A stretch of 64,000 bases of DNA from Diadophis punctatus similis (lineage: Eukaryota; Chordata; Lepidosauria; Squamata; Dipsadidae), in contig JALIGW010000013.1 in NCBI GenBank assembly GCA_023053685.1, forward strand, positions 20,054,501-20,118,500. The letters run 5' to 3'. Of this stretch, positions 37,100 through 48,972 are shown piece after piece. The notes below the pieces were generated by a model. The model was not told where the DNA came from. It saw only the letters and a program-made list of their open reading frames with translations, and made no database searches. How positions within the stretch are numbered: position 1 is the first letter of the stretch; the number at the start of each line of letters is the position of its first letter. Position numbers and translations under genes: made by a program.

Positions 37100-37680
37100 A
37101 GGTGAGTGCCCATGTAAGTGCCCTTCCTCTAAGTACTTTATGTATGGAAATCAGCATAAAGGGAAAGGCTATTCTAGAATTTCCCTTGAGAACCGCAGGG
37201 GCTTTTAAAAGTAAACCCACCAAAACCACAAAAGCATACAAAATATTAGATCCAAAGATTGATCAATATGGATTTTTGCCAAAAAGGCAGTTACGGGACA
37301 ATGTGAGAACTATTTTGAATCAGTGGTGGGTTGCTCCCGGTTCGGCGAACCAGTAGTGGCGGTGGTGGGAGGCTTCGCCCACCTGTCCGGTGGGTGCATG
37401 TGAAGAAGTGTCGCAAGCGCGCGCATGCGGATGAGTGAACTAGTAGCGATGGGATTTACAACCCACTACTGTTTTGAATGTCACTGAGTATTCACAATAC
37501 CACAAGGAGAAACAAACAGAGCTGATATTTTTGCACACAGAGAAAGTTTGAAAACTTAAATTGGGTTGTTATGTTTTAAGTTTTGGAAAATATGGACCTT
37601 GGGAAGAAATGTATTTAAGGGATTAAGTCTGTTTATGCAACTCAGCAAACTGACATTGTCATTGGAGGTTTGATTAAATC
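37100..37680 (+). mobile_element. L1-like LINE reverse transcriptase fragment (interrupted)
   Basis: 37230-37320 encodes DQYGFLPKRQLRDNVRTILN, the RT finger motif of L1-type elements (consensus DQxGFxxxRQxRDNxR). After the hAT insertion and its duplication, 37480-37560 continues with a peptide like TELIFLHTEKV, which corresponds to the region before the first catalytic aspartate (usually FLDAEKAFD), here with the aspartate lost. Stops follow. Dead fragment. Confidence 0.75.
37321..37471. mobile_element. hAT-type element, copy 3 of the GGGTTCCTACC family
   Basis: The left end CAGTGGTGGGTTGCTCCC is inverted at the right end as acaacccactactg. An exact 8-bp duplication TTTTGAAT lies at 37313-37320 and 37472-37479. 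It split an L1-like RT. Confidence 0.88.
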
Positions 37681-37683
37681 ATT

Positions 37684-37760
37684 ATTTATTTATTTATTTA
37701 AATGGATTTATATGCCGCCCAACTCCCATATCTCTATGAGAGAGATATAAAAGGGTACAA
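37684..37760 (-). mobile_element. L2-type LINE 3' tail
   Basis: tatttatttatttatttaaatgg...tatatgccgcccaactccca is the reverse complement of the usual L2 terminus (gggcggcatataaat...aaataaata). Only the tail remains. Confidence 0.6.
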
Positions 37761-38899
37761 GGGAAGGGTGCCATTTATTTTTTATTTTAGTCGAAGTTTG
37801 ACTAAATATATTAGACAAGATGAGAAAATATCACATCTGAAGATTTTTTACAAGAAATGTATTAATTGAACCTTTGCTGATGAGTTTGTGTGTATGTGTA
37901 ATAGTTTTCTTCAGTGACAGATGATGACTGAATGGTCTTGATCTGAAGATGTTCTACAGTGTATTTTGCATTCTAGATAACCCCCCCCCCTTTATCCCTT
38001 TTGACTTTTATCTATATCTGCCTGACAAAAGACAGAATGAATGGAGGCCATACATTGTACGGTGTTGGAAATAACAATTTTAATTCTTTGTAAAAAATAT
38101 TCTTTAACATTCTGATTAGGAGTAGACACACAAGAAATTTCATAATTATTGTTATAGCTAATTTAATATAACATTTTCTAGGTCAGTAATAAAACTGAAA
38201 AATCTTAACAGATGGCTCACAGTTGGCAGCATATACTGTAATAGCAGTTTATTGAAATAAATGTGTAGAAAATAAGGTTTTCCCAAATAACACTCTGAAG
38301 GTAGAATCTCTCAATGGTTCTGTCATTTTAAAAAAAGAGAGAGTCAAGGTGTTCAAGAATGTAAAGGTCACCATTGGAATGACATGTTGTGGCCACTTCA
38401 TTCTCCCCACCTCATGTGTGATAGCGACTCTTCCCTTCAGTAATGCACATGCTAATTCTATGGCTATCTTCAAAAAGGGAAAATAGAAGAACCAAAAGGG
38501 TTGCAGAGGGTGTATGTGTTGTAGTTTCAATATCTGAAAAGTTTCTAGATCAAATAAACATACCGTAGCTTTGTCTCTAAGCACCTGAAAACCACATAGT
38601 GATGGATTTATTGGCATGGATTTGCTAAAAAGAAATCTTGTCAGACTAATCTCATTTTATTTCTTTTAACTATTAACTTTTTTTAATGGAGTATGGGAAT
38701 TGCTATGGTAACTTTCATATCTCAGAGCACTAATGTAAGAGTCCCCTTGGCAATAAAGTAATGGGAAAGGTAGAAATTATTTTAATAAATTAATATCTGA
38801 AAGTTCCGAAGAAAAATGTATAGTGACCTAAACATCTAGTGACACGCAGTTACTCTACACTGTATCCCTAACAGAAGGATGCAAAGACATAGGACTTAC

Positions 38900-39004
38900 C
38901 ATTGCAGCAGTGAATGGAATATTGTCAATTAGAGATGATGCCAATGCAGAGACCCACAGAATTAAAATAATAGCAACTGTCAAGCGTTGCTCTTCAGGGA
39001 CCAC
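38900..39004 (-). CDS. OCA2: OCA2 coding exon (VVPEEQRLT...IPFTAAM)
   Basis: The exon of 105 bp (35 codons, phase 0 at both ends) encodes [20 protein letters not shown] then [15 protein letters not shown]. The segment [15 protein letters not shown] is a hallmark of the P-protein permease family and lies in the second half of the transporter. The acceptor ctaccag and donor gtaagt on the minus strand are good. It follows the ALLIK exon and precedes IPVLLN, matching gene order. The first residue is V (GTG) where I recall M in mammals, a conservative change. Confidence 0.95.
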
Positions 39005-39375
39005 CTGGTAGACAGGCAGGAGAGAAAGGAAGGATTAAATAGATGGCCTTTTTCATGAAAGCAATTATTTTGCAAATAAGATTGTCATTGATCTATCCTG
39101 CTATAACTCATGTTAAAATTCTGCAGATTTTTATATAACACAATGTTAGGTCAACTTTATTACGTCTTTGAGCAGGGTAGTAGAAGTCATTGTTTAAAAT
39201 GTTTTGTTTTAAAAACTCAAATTCAAATATGTACATAGAAATAGAACAATTATCTGATTCAGTAGAAATAAGAAAAAGACACAGAAATATAAAAGTACAT
39301 AGATATTATATTCTGTGTTCCAGCTATATGCCAAATAGTTTTTGGGGCAAAAAATTACAGGGCCCTTTTCCCAGT

Positions 39376-39615
39376 TATAGCAATAGCACTTAGACTTATA
39401 TACCGCTTCACAGTGCGTTACATCCCTCTCTAAGCAGTTTAAAGAGTCAGCATATTGCCCCCAGCAATTTGGTCCTCATTTTACCGACCTCGGAAGGATG
39501 GAAGGCTAAGTAAACCTTGAGCCTGGTGATATTTGACCTGCCAAATTGCAGGCAGCTGGCAGTCAGCAGAAGTAGCCTGCAGTACTATGCTCTAACCACT
39601 ATGCCACCGTGGCTC
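39376..39615 (-). mobile_element. Sauria-type SINE, copy 4
   Basis: Reverse-strand copy with tagcaatagcacttagactt, ggtcctcattttaccgacct, ggaaggctaagtaaacc and the head ctctaaccactatgccaccg. Near full length. Confidence 0.9.
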
Positions 39616-39685
39616 AAAATATAGTTTTTTATTATATAACTAATCAGCCAACTTAATGGCTAGTTATATAATGTACATTTTATAT

Positions 39686-39741
39686 GTGTGTGTGTGTGTA
39701 ATGTATATGTATATGTACATATATATACATACAGTATATAG

Positions 39742-39776
<35 letters not shown>

Positions 39777-39800
39777 AGTATATATATATGTGTGTGTGTT
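39686..39800. repeat. (TG)n/(TA)n microsatellite cluster
   Basis: Alternating TGTGTG and TATATA tracts with short interruptions. Confidence 0.9.
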
Positions 39801-40438
39801 ACTTAAACATATCAAGAATCATCTTTATTTTAAAAAAAATTGCTCTGATATTCCAAATAAGCCGCATAGCTGTTCTTGGAATATCAAAATCAGATATTCA
39901 GGGGGAGATTTATAATTGTGACTATCTGCCTCCTCCCTCAAAAAACAAAAATCAGCCACTCTTCAAGGGAATCATTATGATTGGTAAAGAAGCAAAATTA
40001 CCATCTTTTTTTCTTATAAACTGCTATTCTGCAGCTGTTGTGTAGTATTGCAGCTACTTTGTGAATTATTTTTCATAAGTTTTTTAACACTCGTGATGTG
40101 TTTTCCGCATCAAATATATTCACAGGTCCAATTATTGGAAGAGGCTCTCCTACAACCAAGGGTCTAAGTTTGATTCCCTTTCCTGACGGTAACAGTAGCC
40201 TGAGAATAATAATATCCAGATCCATTATTGGAGCTTTTATAAAAAAACATTCCTGATTCCCAAGTTCCATCTTCTAACAATTCATCTAAGAGAAAAACCC
40301 CAGGATTTCACTGCATGGCTTGCCTTTGAATCTAGGGCAGTATCTCTAACAGCAGAACATAATCATTAATTTAATACCATAAATATGAAAAATATAACTT
40401 ATCCTTTCTAAATTTAAAAAATGTATTGTAAACTGTAC

Positions 40439-40498
40439 CTTTATCAACAAAGCTGTTTGTTCTCCTATGTATTCTATTAAATGAAGATGAGCCAAAGC
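40439..40498 (-). CDS. OCA2: OCA2 coding micro-exon (ALAHLHLIEYIGEQTALLIK)
   Basis: A 60-bp exon of exactly 20 codons, ALAHLHLIEYIGEQTALLIK, differing from the mammalian segment I recall by I for V after EY. It joins the exon at 47532 as VLMEALAHLH and the exon at 38900 as LLIKVVPEE. The donor is gtacag; the acceptor is aaaaatag, with about nine A residues between the pyrimidine tract (tctttctttcctttttt) and the AG. That is an unusual but plausible acceptor. It is too short to appear as an open frame by itself. Confidence 0.95.
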
Positions 40499-41379
40499 CT
40501 ATTTTTTTTAAAAAAAAGGAAAGAAAGATATGAAGTAAATTATTAGGCAAAATTGCCCACTTCCAAGAAATTATTAATCCAACAAGTTTTTAAAACACTG
40601 GTTACACATCTAGCAAAAGTTAGTAAACTGGAACCTGGGTTTAGCAACGCGCAAATGTTGTAAAGAAGGAAATTGTATAATTTCCGTGTTTGTTTTTAAC
40701 TTTAAAATGTTCAATTAAAATTATTTTTAAAAAACAGATTTGTTTTTCCCTCAAGAAAGACTGATGTAATTTTTCAGTTAATATGGATTCTCAAGCAGAT
40801 GTTTAATGCTCAGAACAGTTTACAGGAATTTAGGAATTATTATATTCTAGCCACGTTAAGAAGACTGGGGGCAGTAGCAAAGAATAATTTTTTAATACCA
40901 AAGGCTCTAGTTTTATTGCCTTGAACAAAAGTCTAGAAAACAGATTCCATGGAATGTAGACAGTCCTTGATGAAATGGACCAACATTAGGCAATATATAG
41001 GTACTGAATTAAAATTGCAAAAACAAATTAAAAAAGGATTATTTAGAGCTAACTGACTGAAATTCTGCAGAGCCTGAGAATGTTCTAAGAGGAATTTTCC
41101 AGGAAGGTAGATGAAGATCTGATTATGATCTTCATACATTATAAATGGCTGATATATAATTAAAAGGAGGAATGTTGTTGACTATGATCCTGTACATTTA
41201 TATATTGAAAATAGCAGATGAATAAAGTACAAAGTCTTCTCATAAGCTTCATCTAAGTGCAAACATTTCATAAGTCTCAGCACTGGAACTGTTTCATAGA
41301 AGCCTCTATAAATTCGTTCAGACATCCCCACTCAAAATTCTACCAACAGGTGAGGCTGAAGAGACATGTTAAAAGTAAT

Positions 41380-41600
41380 GTTGACCATTAACTTAGCTGG
41401 CTTCAAAAACAGGTTGGACGAATTCATAAAAGGCATGGGAATCAATGGCTATTAGCCTTGTTGGCAGTATGGCTGCCTTTGAAAGTCATCTGCTGGGAGA
41501 TTAGTGACTTCCTTAAATTGGTCAACCACTGCAAGAACAGACTGTGGGACTAAATGGGGGCTAGTCCAGAGGGCTCTGTTTGCAACATTCTTGTCCTGGG
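41380..41600 (+). mobile_element. Old CR1-type LINE 3' end
   Basis: Phrases such as ggcttcaaaaacaggttgga, cgaattcataaaaggcatgg and atcaatggctattagcc match the conserved 3' region of CR1-type LINEs (a sequence before the 3' UTR encoding a FKxRLDxFIK-like peptide). Heavily diverged. Confidence 0.55.
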
Positions 41601-43084
41601 ATAGGGAAGTCACACAGTCAAATTAGAGTCAAAAAATGTTCATGACACTCAGTCCTGGGTTGAAACTATATATAAATATAATTTACAAAGAAATCTGGTT
41701 ACAATGAGTCATATATTCAGTCAAGTGAACAGAATATATATTTTAATAATATCTGAATAATGCAGAATGAGAAGATTCTTGCTGTCACTCTCTTTTCATC
41801 CTATGAGGCAAGTCTATCCTAGAATTTTCAATTAAAAACTTTATTTACAGTAAGATTAAGTCCTTAATAATCTCTGAACTTAATTGTTTGCTTGCAAATG
41901 TTTCATTACCCAACTAGGTAGCATCATCACTCCTCAGTTCAACCCTGAGCTTTATATATATTCTTTTCTATTGAAACAGTAAGACCCAAAACAGCTGAAC
42001 TGAGGTCTAAATAAATGAGAAATGAGACCGTTTAAATGGCTTAATCCAGGAAGTAATAAAGTCCAGAACACCTTTTAGCATTTATTACTACTAGCCCAAT
42101 TTATATTGTTCCCGATACAAGCTATTCATTCACAATATGTAACCCAGCTACAAAAAATTATACAGATTTGTAGATTTGACATTATATTAGAACATGCTAC
42201 TCAACCTTAATCAAAAGATAGTGATGCAAAATTTTATTCCTATTTAGATTTAAATTTCAAGTTTCACAAATCAGATCCCCTGAAGTAAATACATTGCTTT
42301 ACTGTTCGGACTCTTAATATTTTTACCAGAAAATCGCATGCAATTCTAATTCTGAAACTATCTTAGACAGTTCTGCTTAATCAACTCTATTTCTTGAAGG
42401 ATTGTGAAAAATTAAACTATATTTTACTTATAACTGCCCTGCCTTGGCCTGATTCAAGAGGAACCATATTCTCTCCAGTTTTTTGAAAAAATTAAAACAA
42501 ACATACAAGTCTTTAAACAGTGTTTCATGGCAACAAAATATACCATAGAATTAAAAGTTATTTCTTCAAGTGGTCTGCACTTTGTAAGTCATTTACCAAA
42601 CATTCCTTTACAAACTTCTATGCTTTTTGAGAGAATTTTTCTTACTTGCTTTATTCCAATTTATTTCAGGCAGCATACCCAGTTCAGGTAATCCCATAGA
42701 CAAAACTAAGCAAGTCTGCAAAGCCTTTGGTCAAATTTCTCTTAGGTAGAAATTAATGATCTGTATCCAAAATCTGCTTACTTACTTTGCGTTAGCATTT
42801 GATGTGTCTCTTGCCAACTGCAGACAATAACTTTTGTCCACAGTCTTTCCTCTTTCTCCATTTTCTTCATGAAAATAATATTGATGACCTTTCTTCTGCC
42901 CACAAGCAAATGCAGAATATGTTTTGATATAGCAGGCACTCTGATTTAATTCTTGGCATTTCAAAGATAGGCTTTCCTTATTTCACATATGATTATCTTT
43001 CATAACTATGCAAATCTACATTGCAAGGTGACCTATTGCAATAGGTCTAGTTTCTCTAAGTTGCTCAGTGTCTTTTGCATTCTT

Positions 43085-43275
43085 CAGTACCCCAGGCTTT
43101 TGCACATAGTCAGGTTTTTAGAACCTTACGAAAGGCTAACAAGGTCAGAGCCATTCTGAGCTCCAAAGGAAGAATGTTCCAGAAGGCTGGAGCTACAGCC
43201 AAGAAGGCGCACCTCTTAGTCCCCTCCAGCCAACTTTCCTTGGCTGAGCTGCCCCATAGCATCCCCATTTTATTG
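43085..43275 (-). mobile_element. L2-type LINE fragment (ORF2 C-terminus)
   Basis: The minus strand encodes a peptide like RCAFLAVAPAFWNILPLELR followed by LTLLAFRKVLKT, the C-terminal signature of L2 ORF2 (compare APALWNQLPPE at 11380). A stop replaces the tryptophan after LKT. Short dead fragment. Confidence 0.75.
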
Positions 43276-44760
43276 TAACAAACGTAGATGAAAAACTAAT
43301 AAATGCACACTGCCACCTAGAAGTGCATTGATGAATATAAAGCCCACAATGAGTTTCTTAAAATGTGTGGTCCAAATTCAACTATCTCTTGGGCACTCGG
43401 GCTCAGATATGAAGAGAATAAACCAAGAATAATTGTCAAGTTTGCAATGGTCAAAATGTGATGGAAGTACGGTATGCAACGAACTGCGCATCCATCCAGA
43501 TGTAAAAATGAAAAGCATTTAAATAATATGTGTCTACTGCTATACACAAGAATCATCTAAAAATAACCTCTGCTTTTACTGTAGTAGTTCCAATCTTTTA
43601 AAGTTTATTTCTATGTTTCCCTGTGTTGGGAAGAGATGAACACTCAGCGAGGCATGGCAATAAAAACAACAGAACAGTTGGAGCTATGATAAGTTCTGCA
43701 GAGAAACAATTTGGCTAAAAGTCATTAGTGTAGCTCAGCTGGTTAGAGAAGTTGAGTGTGGCATACTCAACATTCCAGAAGAAAATTAGACTTGAAGAGC
43801 CAATACACCTGCAAGGTTTACTCAACTATGATTGGGGGCTGCATTCTGAGTTTATTTTTTCATGCTTCTTTTCCCACCTGAAAAAAACCCACCTTATGTG
43901 TACCTCTACTTGAGGTACACATTTATCTTGATTAACTTAGTTGTATGTGCATATGGAGTTCTTCCTTGTATGTAGGATTTCTGACTTGGCACTGTGTAAA
44001 AATCATTACTGCATCCTAAAATTTTTGTTAGTTATTCCGCTGTTACTTGTCAGAAGTTTGCCCTTTCCTAGGATTTTTGATTGAACTGAGGATAAATGAC
44101 ACCTAGAATTGCACGTGTTTTACTATAAGCACACCTGAATTAAAAGAAACAATTTCAGCACTCCAATTCTGCTAACTTTGTGAGTTTATAGAGATCTGGA
44201 GTGTCTTTCAAATTAACGTAGTAACTTCTTTCTTCATTCATTTCATAGAAGTGCCTTTACTCTGAATGTTGTAATCCTATCAGTTCAGGAGTTTAATCCA
44301 TTTAGCAGGCAAACAAGTTGGGAGAAGTACAATTTACCATATACAATGTACATACACTGTGAAAACTCACATTGTATTTATCTGTTTGTCTGTTTGTACT
44401 CTCAGGTTAGCCCAAACAGTGCATTATACCACAGTAATTTTTGAATTGAGGTACATAAATTCTGCTAATTTTTAGCATGCATAAAAAAATCCAGGCTGTT
44501 GTACTCCCTGCCAGAAAGCAAAGTCCTTGGGGAAGCTGCCAGGAAGTCAGAAGTCGCTCTTATTCCCACTGCTTTTTTGGCCCATCCGTGGTCAATCCGT
44601 TTAGGTAAGTAAATATTGATTTATTATTAAAGATAATTTGCCACTACAATTTTTCTATTTATAATATATACTCTTCTTAGATTATCATAAGACTCTCCAG
44701 CATTGGGGTAAGAAAATATGGTCAGCTTAAAATTTAATGTTCATTCTGTTCACATTAGAC

Positions 44761-44871
44761 CAGTGCATGGCGGTGTCAAATGACTTATCGGGACTATTTT
44801 CCTCTTCGAAAACCGGATGGGGGTGGGGCCAGCACGCATCCGGCCTGCAGGCCGTGAGTCTGACATCTCTG
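44761..44871. mobile_element. hAT-type MITE (GTGTCAAA family), copy 2
   Basis: The left end CAGTGCATGGCGGTGTCAAA and right end gtgagtctgacatctctg are diverged relatives of the element at 18218 (shared cggtgtcaaatgacttatc and ggccgtgagtctgacat). An exact 8-bp duplication CATTAGAC lies at 44753-44760 and 44872-44879. Confidence 0.85.
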
Positions 44872-45072
44872 CATTAGACTGTACTACTTTTCTCTCAAAG
44901 AATGACAGAATGGATCCAAGGGTTGTCTACTTACTATCTAAAGAGTTTTACAAAGTGCAGCCGTGCTTATTCTTTACAATGATCAAAACATTGTGGCATG
45001 GCTCGTACTAATTTCATCCCATAGGAGAGTTTAGGGCACACAATGTATTTTTCCATATTCCATACCTTACTC

Positions 45073-45918
45073 CAGTGTTTCCCAAAGTGTGGTATGCGTA
45101 CCCCCAGAGGTACGGGAAGAGTTTGGTGGGGGTACGTGTTGCACCGGAGTTTGGTGGGGATCACGTGGGAATATCCACTGCACCGTGCTTAGCTGCGCCC
45201 ACAGAACAAGGAAAGAAATAGGCGCATATCGCAGTTTTTACATGGGAACTGGGGCCATCGTACATCGTATCGCAACTCATTATGGCGGGAACTTCTGCGC
45301 ATCCTTCGCGCAGCTCGGGTTCAGCCATTTTTAAACTGCGGGAACATTAACAGTTGACATTGAGCCGTGGAGCTGTTTAAACGCCGGAGAATTGCAGTGT
45401 TATCTAACGGTTAGACACTCTTGTGAGGCGTGACACGGCGTGAATATACTGCACTTCGTTACAGAGACAACTTACTTCTTTAATAGTTAGTTCCGGGCGC
45501 CTGTTATCGTGCTTTAGTAAGTTCCACTGATTTTGATTATTTTTATAAAATACAAAAGTCCTGAAATACATCTTGCCTTTTCCAACTTCATATTTATGCG
45601 AAGTTGCTTTTTCTGCATTTGTAGACATTAAGTCGAAAAAAAGGAACAGACTATTGGATGTGGAACCGCATCTCAGATTAAAATTAACAACCAGGGAACC
45701 AAATTATGATGATCTGTCATCTCAAAATAAACAATTTCATCCTTCTCATTGAATCAAACAAATGTTCTTTATAATATAACTTTTGTTTATTTTGCGTATA
45801 TACCAAAAAAATAAATATATTTTGATTTTTATTAAAGCATATGTTTTTTATGAGGGGTACTCAGCGTTACGAAAATTATAGAAGGGGTACACATATGTCA
45901 AAAGTTTGGGAAACACTG
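45073..45918 (+). mobile_element. hAT-type element (CAGTGTTTCCCAAAG ends) with transposase relic
   Basis: The left end CAGTGTTTCCCAAAGTGTGG is inverted at the right end as aaagtttgggaaacactg. An exact 8-bp duplication CCTTACTC lies at 45065-45072 and 45919-45926. At 846 bp it is a deletion derivative of a full hAT element: the plus strand keeps the transposase C-terminus at 45558-45752. Confidence 0.88.
45558..45752 (+). pseudogene. hAT (Charlie/ZBED5-like) transposase C-terminal remnant
   Basis: Reading from the GTC at 45558 the plus strand is open for 64 codons to TGA at 45750-45752: VLKYILPFPTSYLCEVAFSA, then FVDIKSKKRNRLLDVEPHLR, then LKLTTREPNYDDLSSQNKQF, ending HPSH. The PTSYLCEVAFS and KKRNRL..EPHLRLKL stretches and the short HPSH-type terminus are features of the hAT dimerisation domain (Tam3 C-terminal) of Charlie and ZBED5-like proteins. 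There is no start codon, no BED finger and no DDE catalytic part, so it is a relic. Its presence shows which transposase family made this element and probably the related 13047-16292 copy. Confidence 0.8.
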
Positions 45919-47531
45919 CCTTACTCTATCCATCAGCAGAAGAATTTTCTAGGCTGGATGATATAACAACTGGGTGAACATTTTCATTCTTTTCTCTTTC
46001 TAAAATCCTTAAACCTAGCTAAATTCTCTATCTTATTTGCCTCTTCGTAAGCCTCACTGAATTTACTTTTGATTACACAGATAAAACGCTGAAATGGGAA
46101 ACACGGCACCCTGGAGAACTGCAGATGAAGATTTTCTTAATTCACTGAACTCAAAGTAAAAAAGCTTGCTACTTGGGACACAGCTGAAAGACAAATCTTT
46201 GCCCTGATCTTGGATTTAAGAGATCTTCCCTTGCATAAGATTACTTTCTGCAATATGAATAGTCAGTCTTCACTTCTGTCAAGGAGTAACGCCCTGTCCT
46301 TAAAATTTTTGTTTTTAATGTGAGCCATGTGCTGGTAGTCAAAAATGACAATAAAGGTTATCTTATCTTAATCTTAAGAATCCAAATACTCTGTATATCA
46401 GGATTTCCTCCTTCAGTCCTGAGAGTAGATAGTAATAATTACAAGTATCTGGAGAATAATTTCCTAACTTTCATTTTCCTTCTTTTAATTCACACAATTT
46501 TTGAATGAAGGGATAGATCACTTTGTTTCAGGCTGAGGGCTACATAATTTTGGGGTAGCATTCTGGGACCTGTGCTCAAAAACATAGCAGGCCAAAGGAA
46601 AAAGTGGTTGCGGTGACAGCAACAATGAAATTAATTTTATTACCTTAATTAAATATAATTAAGATATTTATTTCCCATACATTTCATATATTCCCTCTTT
46701 GTCACATTGAGTCACATTTGATGACACCTTTTGCAGGGGGCCCACAGGTTGCATCAGAAATATGCTGAGGCCGCATGAAAGGTTACATATCTTGACTATT
46801 ATAGAATCTCAAAACAAATCAGAACTAATCCCGAGAAATTAACATGGATAGCCTCCGATTTAATTTGCATCCAGCACACAGTCAAGGCACTCAATCCCTA
46901 TATCCTGATTAGATCAAGCACACAAGCCACTCAGTATAGCTAGCAAAATTATAACTCTATTAAACTCAAAATATTTAAAAGACAAAATGAGAGAGAAAGC
47001 ACGAACAACAGGCAAGCATTTACATCAACTGTTTCTCAAAAGACATCATACTATCATTGGAGATTCCCAAAGGGACTGGCTCTTGGTTATGTCAGCCTTA
47101 ACCTTTTTATGCATGTAACAGAGGAAAAGTAGTACATATGGTGATCCTTCCTCTATGCTACACCACATAGGAAACATATAGGATGAGGATGATAGATTTC
47201 ATCTTTCTGTATTTGCAAAGAAATAGCCCTTTACACTCTTTTATTCAGAGCATATTTATACCAAGAGTTCCTAATTCATACGTCTTGACCCAGAAATATT
47301 TAGTCCATATCTGAAAATTCCAGCTGCAAAATAAATATCAGAACAGAGAAGTTGTGCAGTACTGCCTTTACAAGACTAACTTCACATCATAATTGTAAAT
47401 TAACCATTCTGTGTGAGAACAGCAATCTATATTTCACTTGATTGAAAACCAACTCAAGAAAGTAAAAATGAAATGTTTCTTCTTCGCTGTCACCAAGATT
47501 TTAAACACTCTTTAAAATGTCTTCATCTTAC

Positions 47532-47659
47532 CTCCATTAAAACAAATAATGCTGCAAAGAAAAGTAGGGTTGCCCATTCCACTCGGTTCAGAATCATTTC
47601 AAAATCATGAATGTTGGCTAGCACAAGAAGCCATACAGCTCCCAGCATAGCAATCCATC
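47532..47659 (-). CDS. OCA2: OCA2 coding exon ([11 protein letters not shown]...FVLME)
   Basis: This exon is 128 bp: the last two bases of a split glycine codon, then 42 codons, [40 protein letters not shown] and [30 protein letters not shown] is very close to the OCA2 sequence known in mammals (ADIHDFEIIL-RVEW). It lies in the first helices of the C-terminal transporter half. The acceptor is ttatgtag and the donor gtaaga on the minus strand. The upstream exon, which should end with a DLG-like sequence, was not found between here and 64000. Confidence 0.95.
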
Positions 47660-48181
47660 CTACATAAAAAGAGAAGAAAGTTAGCATGAATATAACTGAG
47701 TCTATTTTAACCAGCTATGTGCAAATCTACAGTACACATACCCTTTGGGTACAGGAATATTAAAAACATATTTATACTGTAGAATAGCACATAATCATAT
47801 TTAAGCTTGCAACTTATTTTCCCCCGGGGTTAGCTTATGTGCCTTTAATATCTCAAGTAATTTAATAGATGGATCTTCTCTAATATCATTATTTCCATAT
47901 TCTACTTTCTTTCATGCCCTATAAAGGATAGTATCCAGAATTTTTTTAAAAAAAATCTGGTTATAAACTAGTTGTAAACTTGCAATGTAACCCAATGCCT
48001 TGTTTCTTCCTGATGCGAATCCAACAGTGAGGATTCAAAACAAGGCCATACCTTTAAAAAAAAATCAGGCTTGACTATGACTATTAATCTGGTATTCTAA
48101 TTTTTTAAAAAATATGTGATAAAATAAATATCAGAACATAGAAGCTATAATAATATAGCTGCCTTTACTACAAGACTTGTA

Positions 48182-48262
48182 GTAAATTGTAAATTACAAT
48201 TTGTAATTTAATTGTAAATTACAAATTACAATTTGTAATTTGTAAATTAAATTGTAAATTAA
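48182..48262. repeat. AT-rich inverted repeats (AATTTGTAATTT type)
   Basis: attgtaaattacaatttgta...aattacaaattacaatttgt repeats the same palindromic words several times, so it can fold into alternative hairpins. Confidence 0.8.
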
Positions 48263-48449
48263 TTATCCTGCGTGAAAAGAGCAATCTATATTTCACTCCC
48301 ATTTTTACCATATGAATTTAGAAAAAAATATTGAATTTAATGCTGAAATTAAGGTTTTCTAGATTTCTTTCAAAGGGAGCAAGGTATCATGTTTCCAAAT
48401 GGATTCCATCCTGAGCTGAATAACAGAATAACATAGTATCTCTCCACAG

Positions 48450-48972
48450 CAGTGGTGGGTTCCTACCAGTGCGGTCCACTCTATAGCACCGGTAGCGGCC
48501 CGCTGGTGACGTCACAGTACCGGTGCGGTCGGTTGCTGGTGCCTGGGTGCCGCCATTTTTTTTTAAAGAAATTAATTTTTTTAAAAAATTTCTTCTGTGC
48601 ATGCCCAGAAGCCGAGCTTCCGGCACTGCGCATGCACTGCCTTCCTACACCACAGTGAGTCCAAGCAGGGGAGGATGGCTGAGGGAGCGCGTGAGACGCT
48701 GAAAGAACGGACGGCAGGAGCTATCTCCATTCCCCTCCCTTCAGCTGTCCGAGAAGCCACGAACGCACGGTGATGATCCTAGGCATTTTCGCACGTTCGA
48801 GACTTCTCGAGCTGCTGAGGGGAAGGGGAATGGACGGCAGGACCTATCTCAGTTCCCCTCCCTTCAGCAGTCTGAGAAGCCACGCCCACCCGGTCACATG
48901 GCCAGCAAGCCACACCCTCAAAACAAGCCACACCCACAGAGTGGTAGTAAAAAAATTAGGAACCCGCCCCTG
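48450..48972. mobile_element. hAT-type element, copy 4 of the GGGTTCCTACC family (longest)
   Basis: The left end CAGTGGTGGGTTCCTACC is inverted at the right end as taggaacccgcccctg. An exact 8-bp duplication CTCCACAG lies at 48442-48449 and 48973-48980. The 523-bp interior has a direct/inverted repeat of ttcccctcccttcagc (about 48730-48880) and ccacaccc repeats. No transposase. Confidence 0.88.

Larger units (their letters stand above)
40499..47531 (-). other. OCA2: OCA2 intron with scattered old repeats
   Basis: Intron between the WIAM and ALAH exons. Named repeats in it are listed separately. 40500-41370, 41610-43080, 43280-44760, 45930-47531 hold nothing I can assign, apart from a possible Penelope-type tract at 41885-41960 (ttgcaaatgtttcattaccc...). 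Confidence 0.8.

Noticed and set aside
43725..43810. tRNA-like start gtgtagctcagctggttaga
   Set aside because: No matching acceptor, anticodon or T arm follows; at best the head of an old SINE.
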